This document shows, piece after piece, positions 13,696-20,947 of a stretch of 22,269 nt of DNA. The translations under genes were made by a program, and so were the position numbers. Numbering within the stretch: position 1 is the first letter of the stretch; every line of letters starts with the position of its first letter. The notes under the pieces were generated by a model, which saw only the letters and a list, made by a program, of their open reading frames with translations, made no database searches and was not told the origin of the DNA. The stretch comes from an uncultured Subdoligranulum sp. (lineage in GTDB: Bacteria; Bacillota; Clostridia; Oscillospirales; Ruminococcaceae), in contig CAJFFY010000042.1 in the NCBI GenBank assembly GCA_904374465.1, positions 1-22,269 of the forward strand. Reading direction: 5' to 3'.

Positions 13696-13737
13696 AAAAA
13701 AAGCGGCGGAAAGGGGGATTTTGCCCCCTTCCCGCCG
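13696..13737 (-). terminator. Rho-independent terminator of the first amino acid ABC operon
   Basis: A 14-pair stem (13704-13717 with 13724-13737, one G-U pair) and a run of seven A on the plus strand, giving seven U on the transcript, directly after the ATPase stop codon at 13742. Confidence 0.95.
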
Positions 13738-13741
13738 GATT

Positions 13742-14488
13742 TTACAGAACTTTGCTCAAAAAGTCGATGGTGCGAGGCTGTTTGGGATGGTTGATAACCT
13801 CGTCGGGGGTGCCTTCCTCCACAATGTAGCCGCCTTCCATGAAGATGACCCGGCTGGCCACCTCCCGGGCAAAGCCGATCTCGTGGGTGACGACCACCAT
13901 CGTCATGCCCTCCGACGCCAGCTGCTTCATGACCTGCAGCACCTCGCCCACCATCTCGGGGTCCAGGGCGGAGGTGGGCTCGTCAAAGAGCATGATGTCG
14001 GGGTTCATGGCCAGGGCGCGGGCGATGGCCACACGCTGTTTCTGGCCGCCGGACAGCTGGGCGGGGTAGGCTTCGGCCTTGTCGGCCAGACCCACCCGGT
14101 TGAGCAGCCGCAGGGCGTTTTCCTTGGCCTGGGCCTTGTTGGCCTTTTTCAGCTCGGTGGGGGCCAGGGTCATGTTGCCCATGACGTTGAGGTTGTTGAA
14201 CAGATTGAAATGCTGGAACACCATACCGACGTTTTCCCGCACCTTGTTGATGTCGGTTTTCTTGTCGGTCAGGTTGTGCCCGTCCACCACCACTTCGCCG
14301 CCGGTGATCTCCTCCAGGCGGTTGAGGCAGCGCAAAAAGGTGGATTTGCCGGAACCGGAGGGTCCCAGGATGACCACCACCTCGCCCTCGCAGATGTCGG
14401 CAGAGACATCCTTGAGCACTTCCAGGTTGCCGAAGTTTTTCTTCAGGTGGGAGACATGGATCTTGACATTCTGCTTATTGACGGCCAC
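13742..14488 (-). CDS. glnQ: Polar amino acid ABC transporter ATPase (GlnQ-like)
   Basis: A 248-residue ATPase with Walker A GPSGSGKS (42-49), Q-loop Q92, LSGGQ (145-149), Walker B with DE (169-170) and switch H202, all intact. Length and motifs match GlnQ-type subunits. The start is the GTG at 14488, with AAAGGAGG seven bases before it. It overlaps the end of the permease gene by 14 bases, so the two are translationally linked. It completes the first importer with the binding protein at 15297 and the permease at 14475. The gene name reflects family resemblance, not proven glutamine specificity. Confidence 0.93.
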   Translation of the reverse strand: MAVNKQNVKIHVSHLKKNFGNLEVLKDVSADICEGEVVVILGPSGSGKSTFLRCLNRLEEITGGEVVVDGHNLTDKKTDINKVRENVGMVFQHFNLFNNLNVMGNMTLAPTELKKANKAQAKENALRLLNRVGLADKAEAYPAQLSGGQKQRVAIARALAMNPDIMLFDEPTSALDPEMVGEVLQVMKQLASEGMTMVVVTHEIGFAREVASRVIFMEGGYIVEEGTPDEVINHPKQPRTIDFLSKVL

Positions 14489-15149
14489 GGTTGAGCCTCC
14501 TTTCCATCTGCTTGGCCACCACCGACAGGATGGTGATGACGATCAGGTACATGACGGCCACGATGGCCCACACCTGGAAGGACATGAAGGAGTTGGCCAC
14601 CACATTCTTGGCGGTGTTGACCAGCTCGGGGAAACCGATGACCGACAGGATCGAGGTATCCTTGAGGGTGATGATGAACTGGTTGATGATGCTGGGGATC
14701 ATGGTGCGGATGGCCTGGGGCAGCACCACCCGGAACATGGCCCGCCAGTAGGGCAGGCCCAGGCTGCGGGCGGCTTCCATCTGGCCTTTATCCACGCTCT
14801 CGATACCGGCGCGGATGATCTCGGCCATATAGGCACCGCAGTTCAGCGCCAGACAGACGGTACCGGCCTGCAGCGCGCTGAGGGTGACCCCGCCGAAGCC
14901 CAGAATGGTGTTGAGCAGGTAGGGAATGCCGAAGTAGATAAAGTAGGCCAGCACGATCATGGGCACGCCGCGGATGGCGTCCACGAAGACGATGGAGACA
15001 ATGTTGCAGGCGCGGTTTTTCACCACGCTGAGCAGGCCGAAGATCAGGCCCAGAATGCAGGCGAAGAACAAACCGCACAGCGCCAGCAGCAGCGTCTGCC
15101 CCATGGCGGCCAGCAACAGGCCGCCGTAGGTGGTCAGGATCTGGATCAA
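14475..15149 (-). CDS. glnP: Polar amino acid ABC transporter permease (GlnP-like)
   Basis: A 224-residue membrane permease with about five helices, the family's IRGVPMIVL motif and the ATPase-contacting loop EIIRAGIESVDKGQMEAAR. The likely start is the TTG at 15149, ten bases after AAAGGAG; no ATG is available nearby, and the frame's upstream extension to 15284 covers two intergenic hairpins and is rich in Arg and Cys, unlike a permease. The use of TTG and the hairpins upstream suggest lower expression than the binding protein. The 3' end overlaps the ATPase gene. Substrate assignment as glutamine or glutamate is by resemblance only. Confidence 0.9.
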   Translation of the reverse strand: MIQILTTYGGLLLAAMGQTLLLALCGLFFACILGLIFGLLSVVKNRACNIVSIVFVDAIRGVPMIVLAYFIYFGIPYLLNTILGFGGVTLSALQAGTVCLALNCGAYMAEIIRAGIESVDKGQMEAARSLGLPYWRAMFRVVLPQAIRTMIPSIINQFIITLKDTSILSVIGFPELVNTAKNVVANSFMSFQVWAIVAVMYLIVITILSVVAKQMERRLNRGRQ

Positions 15150-15190
15150 GAGCAGGACTCTCCTTTCAAAAAAGGGTGGGACATGAAAAC

Positions 15191-15279
15191 GGGGACACCT
15201 GCGACAACAGGCGTCCCCGCGGGCATTTGCACTTGTGTTAAGAAATCGTTTCAAACCCGTCGCTGTCCGCGGACAGCGA
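15191..15279 (-). promoter_or_regulatory. Two hairpins between binding-protein and permease genes
   Basis: A perfect 20-base palindrome (15260-15279; TCGCTGTCCG and its complement) is followed on the transcript by an interrupted stem GGGGAC-CCTG / CAGG-GTCCCC (15191-15218), which has only a weak U-run after it (GTTTTC). Such structures between a binding protein and its permease often cause partial termination or protect the upstream mRNA, keeping the binding protein in excess. Function here is inferred from position. Confidence 0.6.
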
Positions 15280-15296
15280 GACAATTTGAGTATCGA

Positions 15297-16142
15297 TTAG
15301 CCCAGGTACTTGGCGATGATCTCGTCATACTTGCCGTTGGCCTGGATGTTGGCCAGACCGGCGTTGAACATGTCGATCAGTTCCTGGTTGTCGGCGTTGA
15401 AGATGGCAAAGCCGTAGGGTGCGCCCTCGTTGGCGGTATCCTCCAGCACCTTCAGGGCCAGGCCGCCGTCCTTGATGGACGCCTGCATGATGGGGGTATC
15501 CTCAAAGCAGGCAGCGCACTGGCCGCCCAGCACGGCCTGGTACATCGTGGGGGAATCCTCAAAGTAGGTGATGTTGAAGCCGTACTCGTCCTTCAGGCTC
15601 TCGGCATAGCTGGCGCCCTGGGTGCCGGTCTTGACGGCCACGGTCTTGCCGGACAGGTCACCGAAGCCGGTGATGTCGGAGTTGGCGGGCACAGTCATGG
15701 TCTGGGTGGCGTTGTAGTAGCCGTCCGAGAAGATCCAGCCGGAATCCTTGCGCTCCTGGGTGATGGAAGCGCCGGCGATCATGCCGTCGGCCTGGCCCGC
15801 CTGGCAGGCGGCGATGGCGGCATCCCAGCCCAGGCTCTTCAGCTCATAGCTGAAGCCCTGGTCCTCGGCGATGGCGGCCACGATGTCCACGTCGATGCCC
15901 ACGAAGTTGCCGTCGGCATCGGTGTATTCAAAGGGCTTGAACACGGTATCGGTGGCAATGACCCAGGTCTTGCCGGTGGCGGAAGCGTCGGTGCCGGCCG
16001 CCTCGGAGGTGGCAGCCTCGGAAGAAGCGGCCTCGGAAGAGGCAGCTTCGGAGGAGGAGGCGGCCGAAGAAGCGGAGCCGCCGCAGGCAGCCAGGGACAA
16101 AGCCATCATGGCAGCCATACCCATTGCAAGCAATTTTTTCAT
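15297..16142 (-). CDS. glnH: Amino acid ABC transporter substrate-binding lipoprotein (GlnH-like)
   Basis: A 281-residue family 3 binding protein. Signal peptide with lipobox LAAC (lipidated C20), then a repetitive Ser-Glu-Ala linker (units of SSEAA/TSEAA, about 23-48), then the binding fold beginning WVIATDTVFKPFEY. The stretch GIDVDIVAAIA and WDAAIAACQAGQADGMIAG closely recall glutamine-binding proteins, so glutamine or a similar amino acid is the best guess. The ATG at 16142 has GAGGAAAGG upstream. It is the first gene of its operon, expressed from a strong promoter with a leader of about 125 bases containing a terminator-like hairpin. Confidence 0.94.
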   Translation of the reverse strand: MKKLLAMGMAAMMALSLAACGGSASSAASSSEAASSEAASSEAATSEAAGTDASATGKTWVIATDTVFKPFEYTDADGNFVGIDVDIVAAIAEDQGFSYELKSLGWDAAIAACQAGQADGMIAGASITQERKDSGWIFSDGYYNATQTMTVPANSDITGFGDLSGKTVAVKTGTQGASYAESLKDEYGFNITYFEDSPTMYQAVLGGQCAACFEDTPIMQASIKDGGLALKVLEDTANEGAPYGFAIFNADNQELIDMFNAGLANIQANGKYDEIIAKYLG

Positions 16143-16171
16143 AGTGTGTTCCTTTCCTCTCTAACAAATTT

Positions 16172-16191
16172 GCCCGGGAAAATCCCGGCGC
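16172..16191 (-). promoter_or_regulatory. Second hairpin in the leader of the GlnH-like gene
   Basis: On the minus strand CCGGGA-TTT-TCCCGG forms a short stable hairpin between the terminator-like stem and the ribosome-binding site. No U-run follows. It could protect the transcript or compete in an attenuation switch; I cannot see complementary antiterminator sequence. Confidence 0.45.
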
Positions 16192-16208
16192 CGATGGGGC
16201 GGATACAG

Positions 16209-16248
16209 AAAAAGGGCAACAGCAACCCATACGGATGCCATCGCCCTT
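16209..16248 (-). terminator. Terminator-like hairpin in the 5' leader (candidate attenuator)
   Basis: On the minus strand AAGGGCGATGGCA (from 16248) pairs with TGCTGTTGCCCTT (ending 16212) over 13 positions with three or four G-U pairs, followed by UUUUUCUG. It lies downstream of the promoter at 16275-16302 and upstream of the binding-protein start, so it is inside the leader. The 3' arm reads TGC TGT TGC, three Cys codons after an ATG GGT, but that frame has no stop before the binding-protein gene. Confidence 0.6.
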
Positions 16249-16274
16249 GATTGCCTTCCACATCGTACTTTTGT

Positions 16275-16302
16275 ATTATAGCATTTTTCTATCAAAAGTC
16301 AA
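16275..16302 (-). promoter_or_regulatory. Strong sigma-A promoter of the first amino acid ABC operon
   Basis: On the minus strand TTGACT (16297-16302), a 16-base spacer, and a perfect TATAAT (16275-16280) preceded by TGC, giving an extended -10. Predicted transcription start is near 16268. Confidence 0.88.
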
Positions 16303-16352
16303 GTCGCAGAGGGTTTTTCGGTTTCTTTTTTTAAGTTTCGACTGGTTTTTGC

Positions 16353-16943
16353 TTACAGTTCCTTCGTGGCACACAGCAAAATCTCCAAAGCCTTGTCCAG
16401 GCCCAGCTTGCTGGTGCACAGCGTCAGGTCGTAGTTGCGGCTGTCGCCGTAAATCTGGCCGGTGTGTTTGGCGCAGTAGTTGCGCCGGGCGCGGTCGGCG
16501 GAGTCCATGTCCTTTTCCAGCTGGTCAAAGGGGGTGTCGGGCATCAGCTGGCGCATGTGCAAAAGCCGCCAGTTGCGGTCGGCGTGGACAAACACCCGCA
16601 GGCAGTGGTCGAACTCCCGCAGGATGTAGTCGGCATTGCGGCCCACGATGACGCAGTTTTCCTTGTCGGCAATCTCCCGGATGGCCTTCACCTGGGCATT
16701 CCACAGTTCCTCGCTCAGCGGGCGGTCGTAGAAGTTGAACAGGCTCTGGGTAAAGCCGAACTCATGGGGCACCCGCTCGTCCCAGCGGCGCACCTGCTCG
16801 GGGCTCAGGTGGGCGCTTGCCTTGGCGGTGCGCAGGATGATGTCCCGGTCATAGTAGGCAATGCCCAGTTCCCGGGCCAGACGGCGGCCCAGTTCGCCGC
16901 CGCCGGCGCCGAACTCCCGGCCGATGGTGATGATTCGTTTCAT
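16353..16943 (-). CDS. Cytidylate kinase-like family protein
   Basis: A 196-residue soluble protein. The opening MKRIITIGREFGAGGGELGRRLA matches the cytidylate kinase-like family (Cytidylate_kin2) common in Clostridia: a P-loop-like GREFGAGGG lacking the canonical Lys, followed by AYYDRDII and later VIVGRNADYIL. Classic CMP kinase phosphorylates CMP to CDP; whether this branch does so is not established, and it is shorter than CMK. The ATG at 16943 has AAGGAGG seven bases upstream. The frame stays open far upstream (to 18152), but that is a shadow of the surface-protein gene. It has its own promoter; no terminator is visible before the ABC operon, so read-through into the next leader is possible. 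Confidence 0.9.
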   Translation of the reverse strand: MKRIITIGREFGAGGGELGRRLARELGIAYYDRDIILRTAKASAHLSPEQVRRWDERVPHEFGFTQSLFNFYDRPLSEELWNAQVKAIREIADKENCVIVGRNADYILREFDHCLRVFVHADRNWRLLHMRQLMPDTPFDQLEKDMDSADRARRNYCAKHTGQIYGDSRNYDLTLCTSKLGLDKALEILLCATKEL

Positions 16944-16965
16944 ACAAAACCTCCTTGGGGGTAGG

Positions 16966-16979
16966 GGCGGCCAGCCGCC
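16966..16979. repeat. REP-like palindrome in the cytidylate kinase-like gene leader
   Basis: GGCGGC-CA-GCCGCC preceded by GTAGG, the same edge motif as in the cluster at 5628-5773. It lies just before the ribosome-binding site of the minus-strand gene, inside its leader. Confidence 0.6.
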
Positions 16980-17057
16980 TCTGCGGAACCCGCGCCCCTG
17001 CCGACGCCCGTGGGGGCACCGTGCGGGGTGGGAATCCAACCGTTTTCTCCTGGCTTT

Positions 17058-17086
17058 ATGATACCATGCCGCCGCGTCCCCCGCAA
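17058..17086 (-). promoter_or_regulatory. Promoter of the cytidylate kinase-like gene
   Basis: On the minus strand TTGCGG (17081-17086) and TATCAT (17058-17063) are 17 bases apart, with TGG before the -10 box. The leader to the ATG at 16943 is about 105 bases. Confidence 0.6.
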
Positions 17087-17100
17087 GGGGCCCAGGCCCC

Positions 17101-17150
17101 TTCTTTGCCCCCAAGGAACCGAAGATCTGCCGGACCGGGTCTGCCGGGCG
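17101..17150 (+). repeat. Degenerate palindrome-plus-tail element
   Basis: TTCTTTGCccccAAGGAACCGAAGA resembles the 10854 element with one arm damaged, and is followed by ctgccggACCGGGTCtgcc, which recalls the ACCGGGTC block of the 806-1080 array. It thus links the two element forms. The rest of 16944-17183 carries the two promoters and GC-rich sequence without a gene. Confidence 0.55.
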
Positions 17151-17183
17151 GCGGATTGCAATTGTAAAAACTGCGGGGTTCTC

Positions 17184-17243
17184 TTGTGGCAGCGCGCAAA
17201 AAATGCTATAGTGGAGATAACTAGCCGAAAATTCGCGGAATTT
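17184..17243 (+). promoter_or_regulatory. Promoter of the surface protein gene, with a downstream inverted repeat
   Basis: TTGTGG (17184-17189), 17-base spacer, TATAGT (17207-17212) preceded by TGC. A perfect inverted repeat AAATTC-gcg-GAATTT lies at 17229-17243, just after the expected transcription start, where a repressor could bind. The promoter closely resembles the one at 21865-21893. Confidence 0.7.
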
Positions 17244-17279
17244 GTCGCATTTCGCGTTGCGGAAAAGGGAGTTTTTGCC

Positions 17280-19505
17280 ATGAGAAAATTTCTGCCCCGT
17301 TCCCTGGCGCTGCTGCTGGCCGGCACCCTGCTGTTCGGCGGCACGGCCCTGCCCGTGGCGGCCGCCTGGGACCTGACCCCCAGCGGGTCGGCCATTGTGC
17401 GCACCGCCCCCGCCCTGACCGTCACCGGCGGCACCGAGGGCACCGACTACACCTACCAGAGCGGTCTGCTCACCGTGCTGCAGGGCAATCTGACCGTCAC
17501 CGGCACCGGCAGCTCGGCCCAGGCCACCATCCTGGTCAAGGCCGGCTATACCGGCACCCTGACGCTGGACACCGTCCAGCTGCAGAACACCGCCGGCCCC
17601 GGCCTGACCGTGGAACCGGGCGCCGCCCCCACCCTGGTGCTGACGGGGGACAACGCCCTGCAGGGGTCCGACGCCTTTGCGGGCGTGCTGGTGCCCGCGG
17701 GTGCCTCGCTGACCCTGACCGGCACCGGCAGCCTGACGGCCACCGGCGGCGCGGGGGCTGCGGGCATCGGCGGCTGCACCGGGGATGCCCAGGTCTGCCC
17801 CTTTGCCTTTGCCACCGCCGACGCGGGCACCATCACCCTGCAAAGCGGCACCCTCACCGCCCGGGGCGGCGACAACGCCCCCGACATCGGCGGCGCCGAT
17901 GCCGCGGCGGGGGCGGGCAGCTTTTCCGCCGACGGGACGGGCAGCGCCCTGCTGTACGCCGATACCATCGCCGACACCACCACCCAGGCAGACTGGAACT
18001 GCCTGTGGGTCCAGGCCGACCGGGCCACCGTCTGCGGCAGCGTGACGCTGCCCGGCGACCTGACACTGGACGACGCCACCCCGCTGACCCTGCCCCAGGG
18101 CACCGCCCTGACGGTGCCGGAGGGGCTGCGGCTGCTCACCGACACGGTGCACAACGGCGGCACCCTGACGGTGGCGGAGGGCGCAACGCTGTCCGTGGCC
18201 ACACTGGACAACACCGGCGCCCTGGAAAACGCCGGCACCGCCGCCCTGGCCGTGGTGGATAACCCGGGCCAGCTGGACAACACCGGCCGGATGACGGTGG
18301 CCAACGGCCGCCTTGCCAACCCGGGCGCCCTGGAAAACGAGGGCATCCTGGGGCTGTACACCGCTCCGCTGGACAATACCGGCAGCCTGGTCTGTGACGG
18401 CACGCTGGAGCTCAACGACAGCACGCTGACCACCGACGGCGACGCCGTGTTGGACGGCACCGGCACGGTGATCCTGGCCCGGGAGGGCCGGATGGAAGGC
18501 CCCGATCCGCTGGACCTAGCCATCGAATACCGCCTGTATTTTGACGCCGGCGAGGGCGGCACCGCCACGCCGGAATCCGCCGTGACCGAGGACGGCCGCC
18601 TGACCGCCCTGCCCACGGCCACCCGCACGGGCTACACGCTGGCGGGCTGGTACACCGATCCCGAGGACGGCACCCCCGTCACCGAGGAGACCCCGCTGAC
18701 CGGGAGCGTGACGCTGTATGCCCACTGGACGCCGGTGTCCACGCCGACGCCCACCCCGACGGCTACCCCCACCGCAACGCCTACGGCCACCCCCACGGCT
18801 ACACCGACGGTGACGCCGACCCCGACACCCGCGCCGACCCCCACCGCCACACCGGTGCCCACGGCCACCCCCAAACCCACGGCAACCCCCACCGCCAAGC
18901 CCACGTCGGCCCCCGCGCCTGCAGCGACGGCGGCACCGACCCCGGCGCCCACCGCCACCCCGCAGCCCACCCCGCTGGAGATGCACACCCTGCACTTCAA
19001 CACGATGGGCGGTCTGCAGCTGGCGGATGTAACCTTCGGCCTGGGCGCGCCGGTGGAGCTTTGGCCCTACACCCCGGTGCGGATGGGCTACCTGTTCGCG
19101 GGCTGGTACGCCGATGAAGCGCTGACCAAGCCGGTGAGCACCATCGTGCTGGTGCAGGACACCACCATCTATGCCAAGTGGAACCCCGACCCGTCCGCCG
19201 CGGCGGTCCTGGGCGGCGGCAGCGGTTCCGGTTCGGGCAGCGGCGGCAAGGGCGGCAGTTCCGCCAAAGCCACCCCCACACCGGAACCCACCCAGACGCC
19301 GGAGCCCACCCCCACGGTGACCCCCACGCCGGAGCCCACCGTGACCCCCGAGGCCACCCAGGCCCCCGAGGAAACCGCCGAGGAGCAGTCCTTCCCGGTA
19401 GTGCCGGTGGTGGCCGGTGTGCTGGTGCTGGCCGCTCTGGCCGGCGGCGCCGTGGTCTTTGTGCGCAAGCGCAACCATGACGACGGCCACTACCACCGCC
19501 GCTGA
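17280..19505 (+). CDS. Secreted membrane-anchored surface protein with beta-helix-like and InlB-type repeats
   Basis: A 741-residue protein. A signal peptide (MRKFLPRSLALLLAGTLLF..., cleavage near AAA at about 25) leads to a Thr/Gly/Leu-rich region (about 30-250) that looks like a right-handed beta-helix, then LDNTGALENAG-type repeats (about 290-400). Two InlB B-repeat/Flg_new-like domains follow, each with GYxxAGWYxD and YAHW/YAKW signatures, at about 416-486 and 567-636. They are separated by a Thr-Pro-Ala linker (487-566), and a Gly/Ser then Thr-Pro-Glu linker follows (640-700). A hydrophobic helix at about 706-728 with a basic His-rich tail ends the protein; no LPXTG motif is seen, so anchoring is by the membrane helix. 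The ATG at 17280 has AAGGGAG upstream. Probable roles are adhesion or glycan contact. It is monocistronic, with its own promoter and terminator. Confidence 0.9.
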   Translation: MRKFLPRSLALLLAGTLLFGGTALPVAAAWDLTPSGSAIVRTAPALTVTGGTEGTDYTYQSGLLTVLQGNLTVTGTGSSAQATILVKAGYTGTLTLDTVQLQNTAGPGLTVEPGAAPTLVLTGDNALQGSDAFAGVLVPAGASLTLTGTGSLTATGGAGAAGIGGCTGDAQVCPFAFATADAGTITLQSGTLTARGGDNAPDIGGADAAAGAGSFSADGTGSALLYADTIADTTTQADWNCLWVQADRATVCGSVTLPGDLTLDDATPLTLPQGTALTVPEGLRLLTDTVHNGGTLTVAEGATLSVATLDNTGALENAGTAALAVVDNPGQLDNTGRMTVANGRLANPGALENEGILGLYTAPLDNTGSLVCDGTLELNDSTLTTDGDAVLDGTGTVILAREGRMEGPDPLDLAIEYRLYFDAGEGGTATPESAVTEDGRLTALPTATRTGYTLAGWYTDPEDGTPVTEETPLTGSVTLYAHWTPVSTPTPTPTATPTATPTATPTATPTVTPTPTPAPTPTATPVPTATPKPTATPTAKPTSAPAPAATAAPTPAPTATPQPTPLEMHTLHFNTMGGLQLADVTFGLGAPVELWPYTPVRMGYLFAGWYADEALTKPVSTIVLVQDTTIYAKWNPDPSAAAVLGGGSGSGSGSGGKGGSSAKATPTPEPTQTPEPTPTVTPTPEPTVTPEATQAPEETAEEQSFPVVPVVAGVLVLAALAGGAVVFVRKRNHDDGHYHRR
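18737..18972 (+). repeat. Thr-Pro-rich linker repeat in the surface protein
   Basis: Degenerate hexamer-like repeats (acc-ccn-acg-gcn type) encode TPTATPTATPTATP and related residues over about 80 codons. A shorter TPEPT-type stretch lies at 19270-19370. Such linkers are extended, likely cross the cell wall, and are prone to length change. Confidence 0.85.
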
Positions 19506-19528
19506 GTTTTTCCCCTGAACCGCAAGGC

Positions 19529-19560
19529 GGGGGCGCCCGTCCGGGGCGCCCCCGTCTTTA
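19529..19560 (+). terminator. Rho-independent terminator of the surface protein gene
   Basis: GGGGGCGCCC (19529-19538) pairs with GGGCGCCCCC (19544-19553), followed by gtctttattgtcttttt. Confidence 0.9.
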
Positions 19561-19585
19561 TTGTCTTTTTGGGAGGTGGACCTTG

Positions 19586-20911
19586 ATGCCCAAATTCCGT
19601 TTGCTGCTGCAGCGTACCCCCGTCACCGACCCCGAGGCCATCGCCCGCGGGGCCCAGGCCCTGCTGGACCGGGGCAGCCAGGTGCGGCTGCTCACGCCCC
19701 GGCTGTGGGTTTATACCCCTTTGGTGGCGGACTACCGCCGGGTGACCGTCACCTGGGCCGGCCCCGGGGCGCAGCCCCCCGCCGGATGGACGGCGGGCCC
19801 CTGCCTGAACGGCGTCCAGCTGCTCTACAGTGACACCGACGCCGCCCCGCCGGACCCCGTGGACAACCGCGGAGCCTGCGAGGCCCGGCTGGCCTGGCTG
19901 CGCACCGCCTGGCCCAAGCTGGTGGTGTCCGCGGTGGTCTTTGGGGCGGCCCTGGCGGCGCTGCGCTGGCTTTTCCCGGGGGATCTGCCCCTGTTTCTGG
20001 CCAACGGTCTGGCTCTGGGCTTTACCCTGCTGGTCCTGCTGGTCCTGATCTTGCAGCTCTGCCGGCTGGCGGCGCTGCGCCGGCTGACCGCGGACACCCG
20101 GCTGGCCTATGCCCACGGGTCCCCGCCGCCGCCCATGCCCGTCCTGCCCGCGCCGCTGCGGGGACTGGTGCTGGCCCTGCTGCTCCTCAGTCTTGTCCTG
20201 ATGGGATTCGGCTCGCCCACCCTGCTGGGCATGGCGCTGGGGGTCCTGGTGTCTGTGCTGCTGCAGCGCTGCTGGCAGTTCTCCCTGCTGGGCAAAGGGG
20301 TGTCCCTCCGGTCGGCCCGGCGCCGCACGGCCTTTTTGACACCGCTGGTCTTTGGGGTGCTGCTGGTGTTCTATCTGGCGGGGGCGCTGCCCGGCCAGAA
20401 CCCCAGCCGCCCGGTGCAGGCCGCCTCCTACGACGGCGGGCAGTACGAAATCTACACCGATTCCCTGCCGCTGGAACTGTGGCAGCTGGAACCCGACCTG
20501 TCGGACAAGCTGCTCTGGAGCCGCCGCCTGACGCGCAGCCGTTCGCCGCTGCTGACCGCCACCGGCTGCCGGCAGATTCCCGCCAACGGCAGCGGCTACT
20601 ACCTGGAATACCGCATCCTGGACACCGTCCTGCCGCCGGTACAGGCGTTGGTGGAATCCGCCCTCCTGGCCGACCACCCCGGCGCGCTGGGGGGCACCAA
20701 CCTGTTCGGGCAGGCGCGGTATGACGGCTACGACCCGGTGGACCCCACCCCCTGGGGCGCCCGGGCGGCCTACCGGCTGCACTGGGACGACCAGATGAAA
20801 AACCAGTACCTGCTCTGCTGGCCCGGCCGGGTGGTGGAGATCCTGCTGGACCACGCCCCCAACGAAGCCCAGATGGCCACGGTGGCCGCCGCCCTGGCCC
20901 CCAACCCATAA
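19586..20911 (+). CDS. Multi-pass membrane protein of unknown function
   Basis: A 441-residue protein I do not recognise. An N-terminal soluble part (1-110) is followed by about five hydrophobic helices (112-130, 136-158, 191-208, 212-228, 249-267) and a C-terminal soluble domain (about 270-441) rich in Trp, Tyr and Leu. An odd number of helices puts the two soluble domains on opposite sides of the membrane. GGGAGG at 19571-19576 favours the ATG at 19586 over the TTG three bases earlier. No promoter is obvious in the 25 bases after the preceding terminator, so read-through may supply its transcript. The layout loosely recalls DUF2812-type membrane proteins, but I cannot support that. It converges on the ABC-2-like permease gene. 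Confidence 0.85.
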   Translation: MPKFRLLLQRTPVTDPEAIARGAQALLDRGSQVRLLTPRLWVYTPLVADYRRVTVTWAGPGAQPPAGWTAGPCLNGVQLLYSDTDAAPPDPVDNRGACEARLAWLRTAWPKLVVSAVVFGAALAALRWLFPGDLPLFLANGLALGFTLLVLLVLILQLCRLAALRRLTADTRLAYAHGSPPPPMPVLPAPLRGLVLALLLLSLVLMGFGSPTLLGMALGVLVSVLLQRCWQFSLLGKGVSLRSARRRTAFLTPLVFGVLLVFYLAGALPGQNPSRPVQAASYDGGQYEIYTDSLPLELWQLEPDLSDKLLWSRRLTRSRSPLLTATGCRQIPANGSGYYLEYRILDTVLPPVQALVESALLADHPGALGGTNLFGQARYDGYDPVDPTPWGARAAYRLHWDDQMKNQYLLCWPGRVVEILLDHAPNEAQMATVAAALAPNP

Positions 20912-20941
20912 AAAAGGACGCCCCGCCGGGGGCGTCCTTTT
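20911..20941. terminator. Bidirectional terminator between convergent genes
   Basis: GGACGCCCC (20916-20924) pairs with GGGGCGTCC (20929-20937), with A-run before and TTTT after, serving both the plus-strand membrane protein and the minus-strand permease. It overlaps the TAA at 20909-20911. Confidence 0.92.
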
Positions 20942-20947
20942 GTTGTT

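Noticed and set aside
15150..15284. N-terminal extension of the GlnP-like permease
   Set aside because: The extension is Arg/Cys-rich, covers two hairpins and lacks a ribosome site, whereas AAAGGAG precedes the TTG at 15149.
14079..16250. Very long plus-strand open frame opposite the first ABC operon
   Set aside because: It crosses intergenic hairpins and three well-supported minus-strand genes; open antisense frames are expected at this GC content.
16143..16263. Cysteine leader peptide (MWKAIKG...MGCCCP)
   Set aside because: No stop codon occurs before the binding-protein gene in that frame, the first ATG lies only about five bases from the predicted transcript start, and no ribosome site is convincing. 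Kept only as a side remark to the attenuator.
16143..16268. T-box or known riboswitch leader
   Set aside because: The leader is only about 125 bases and shows no T-box motif or riboswitch core that I recognise.
16944..18152. Long upstream extension of the cytidylate kinase-like gene
   Set aside because: It overlaps the promoter region and the 5' part of the surface-protein gene; the ATG at 16943 has an ideal ribosome site and the family's N-terminus.
18516..19496. Gly/Arg-rich minus-strand frame opposite the surface protein
   Set aside because: It is the complement of Thr-Pro linker codons and has no start signals.
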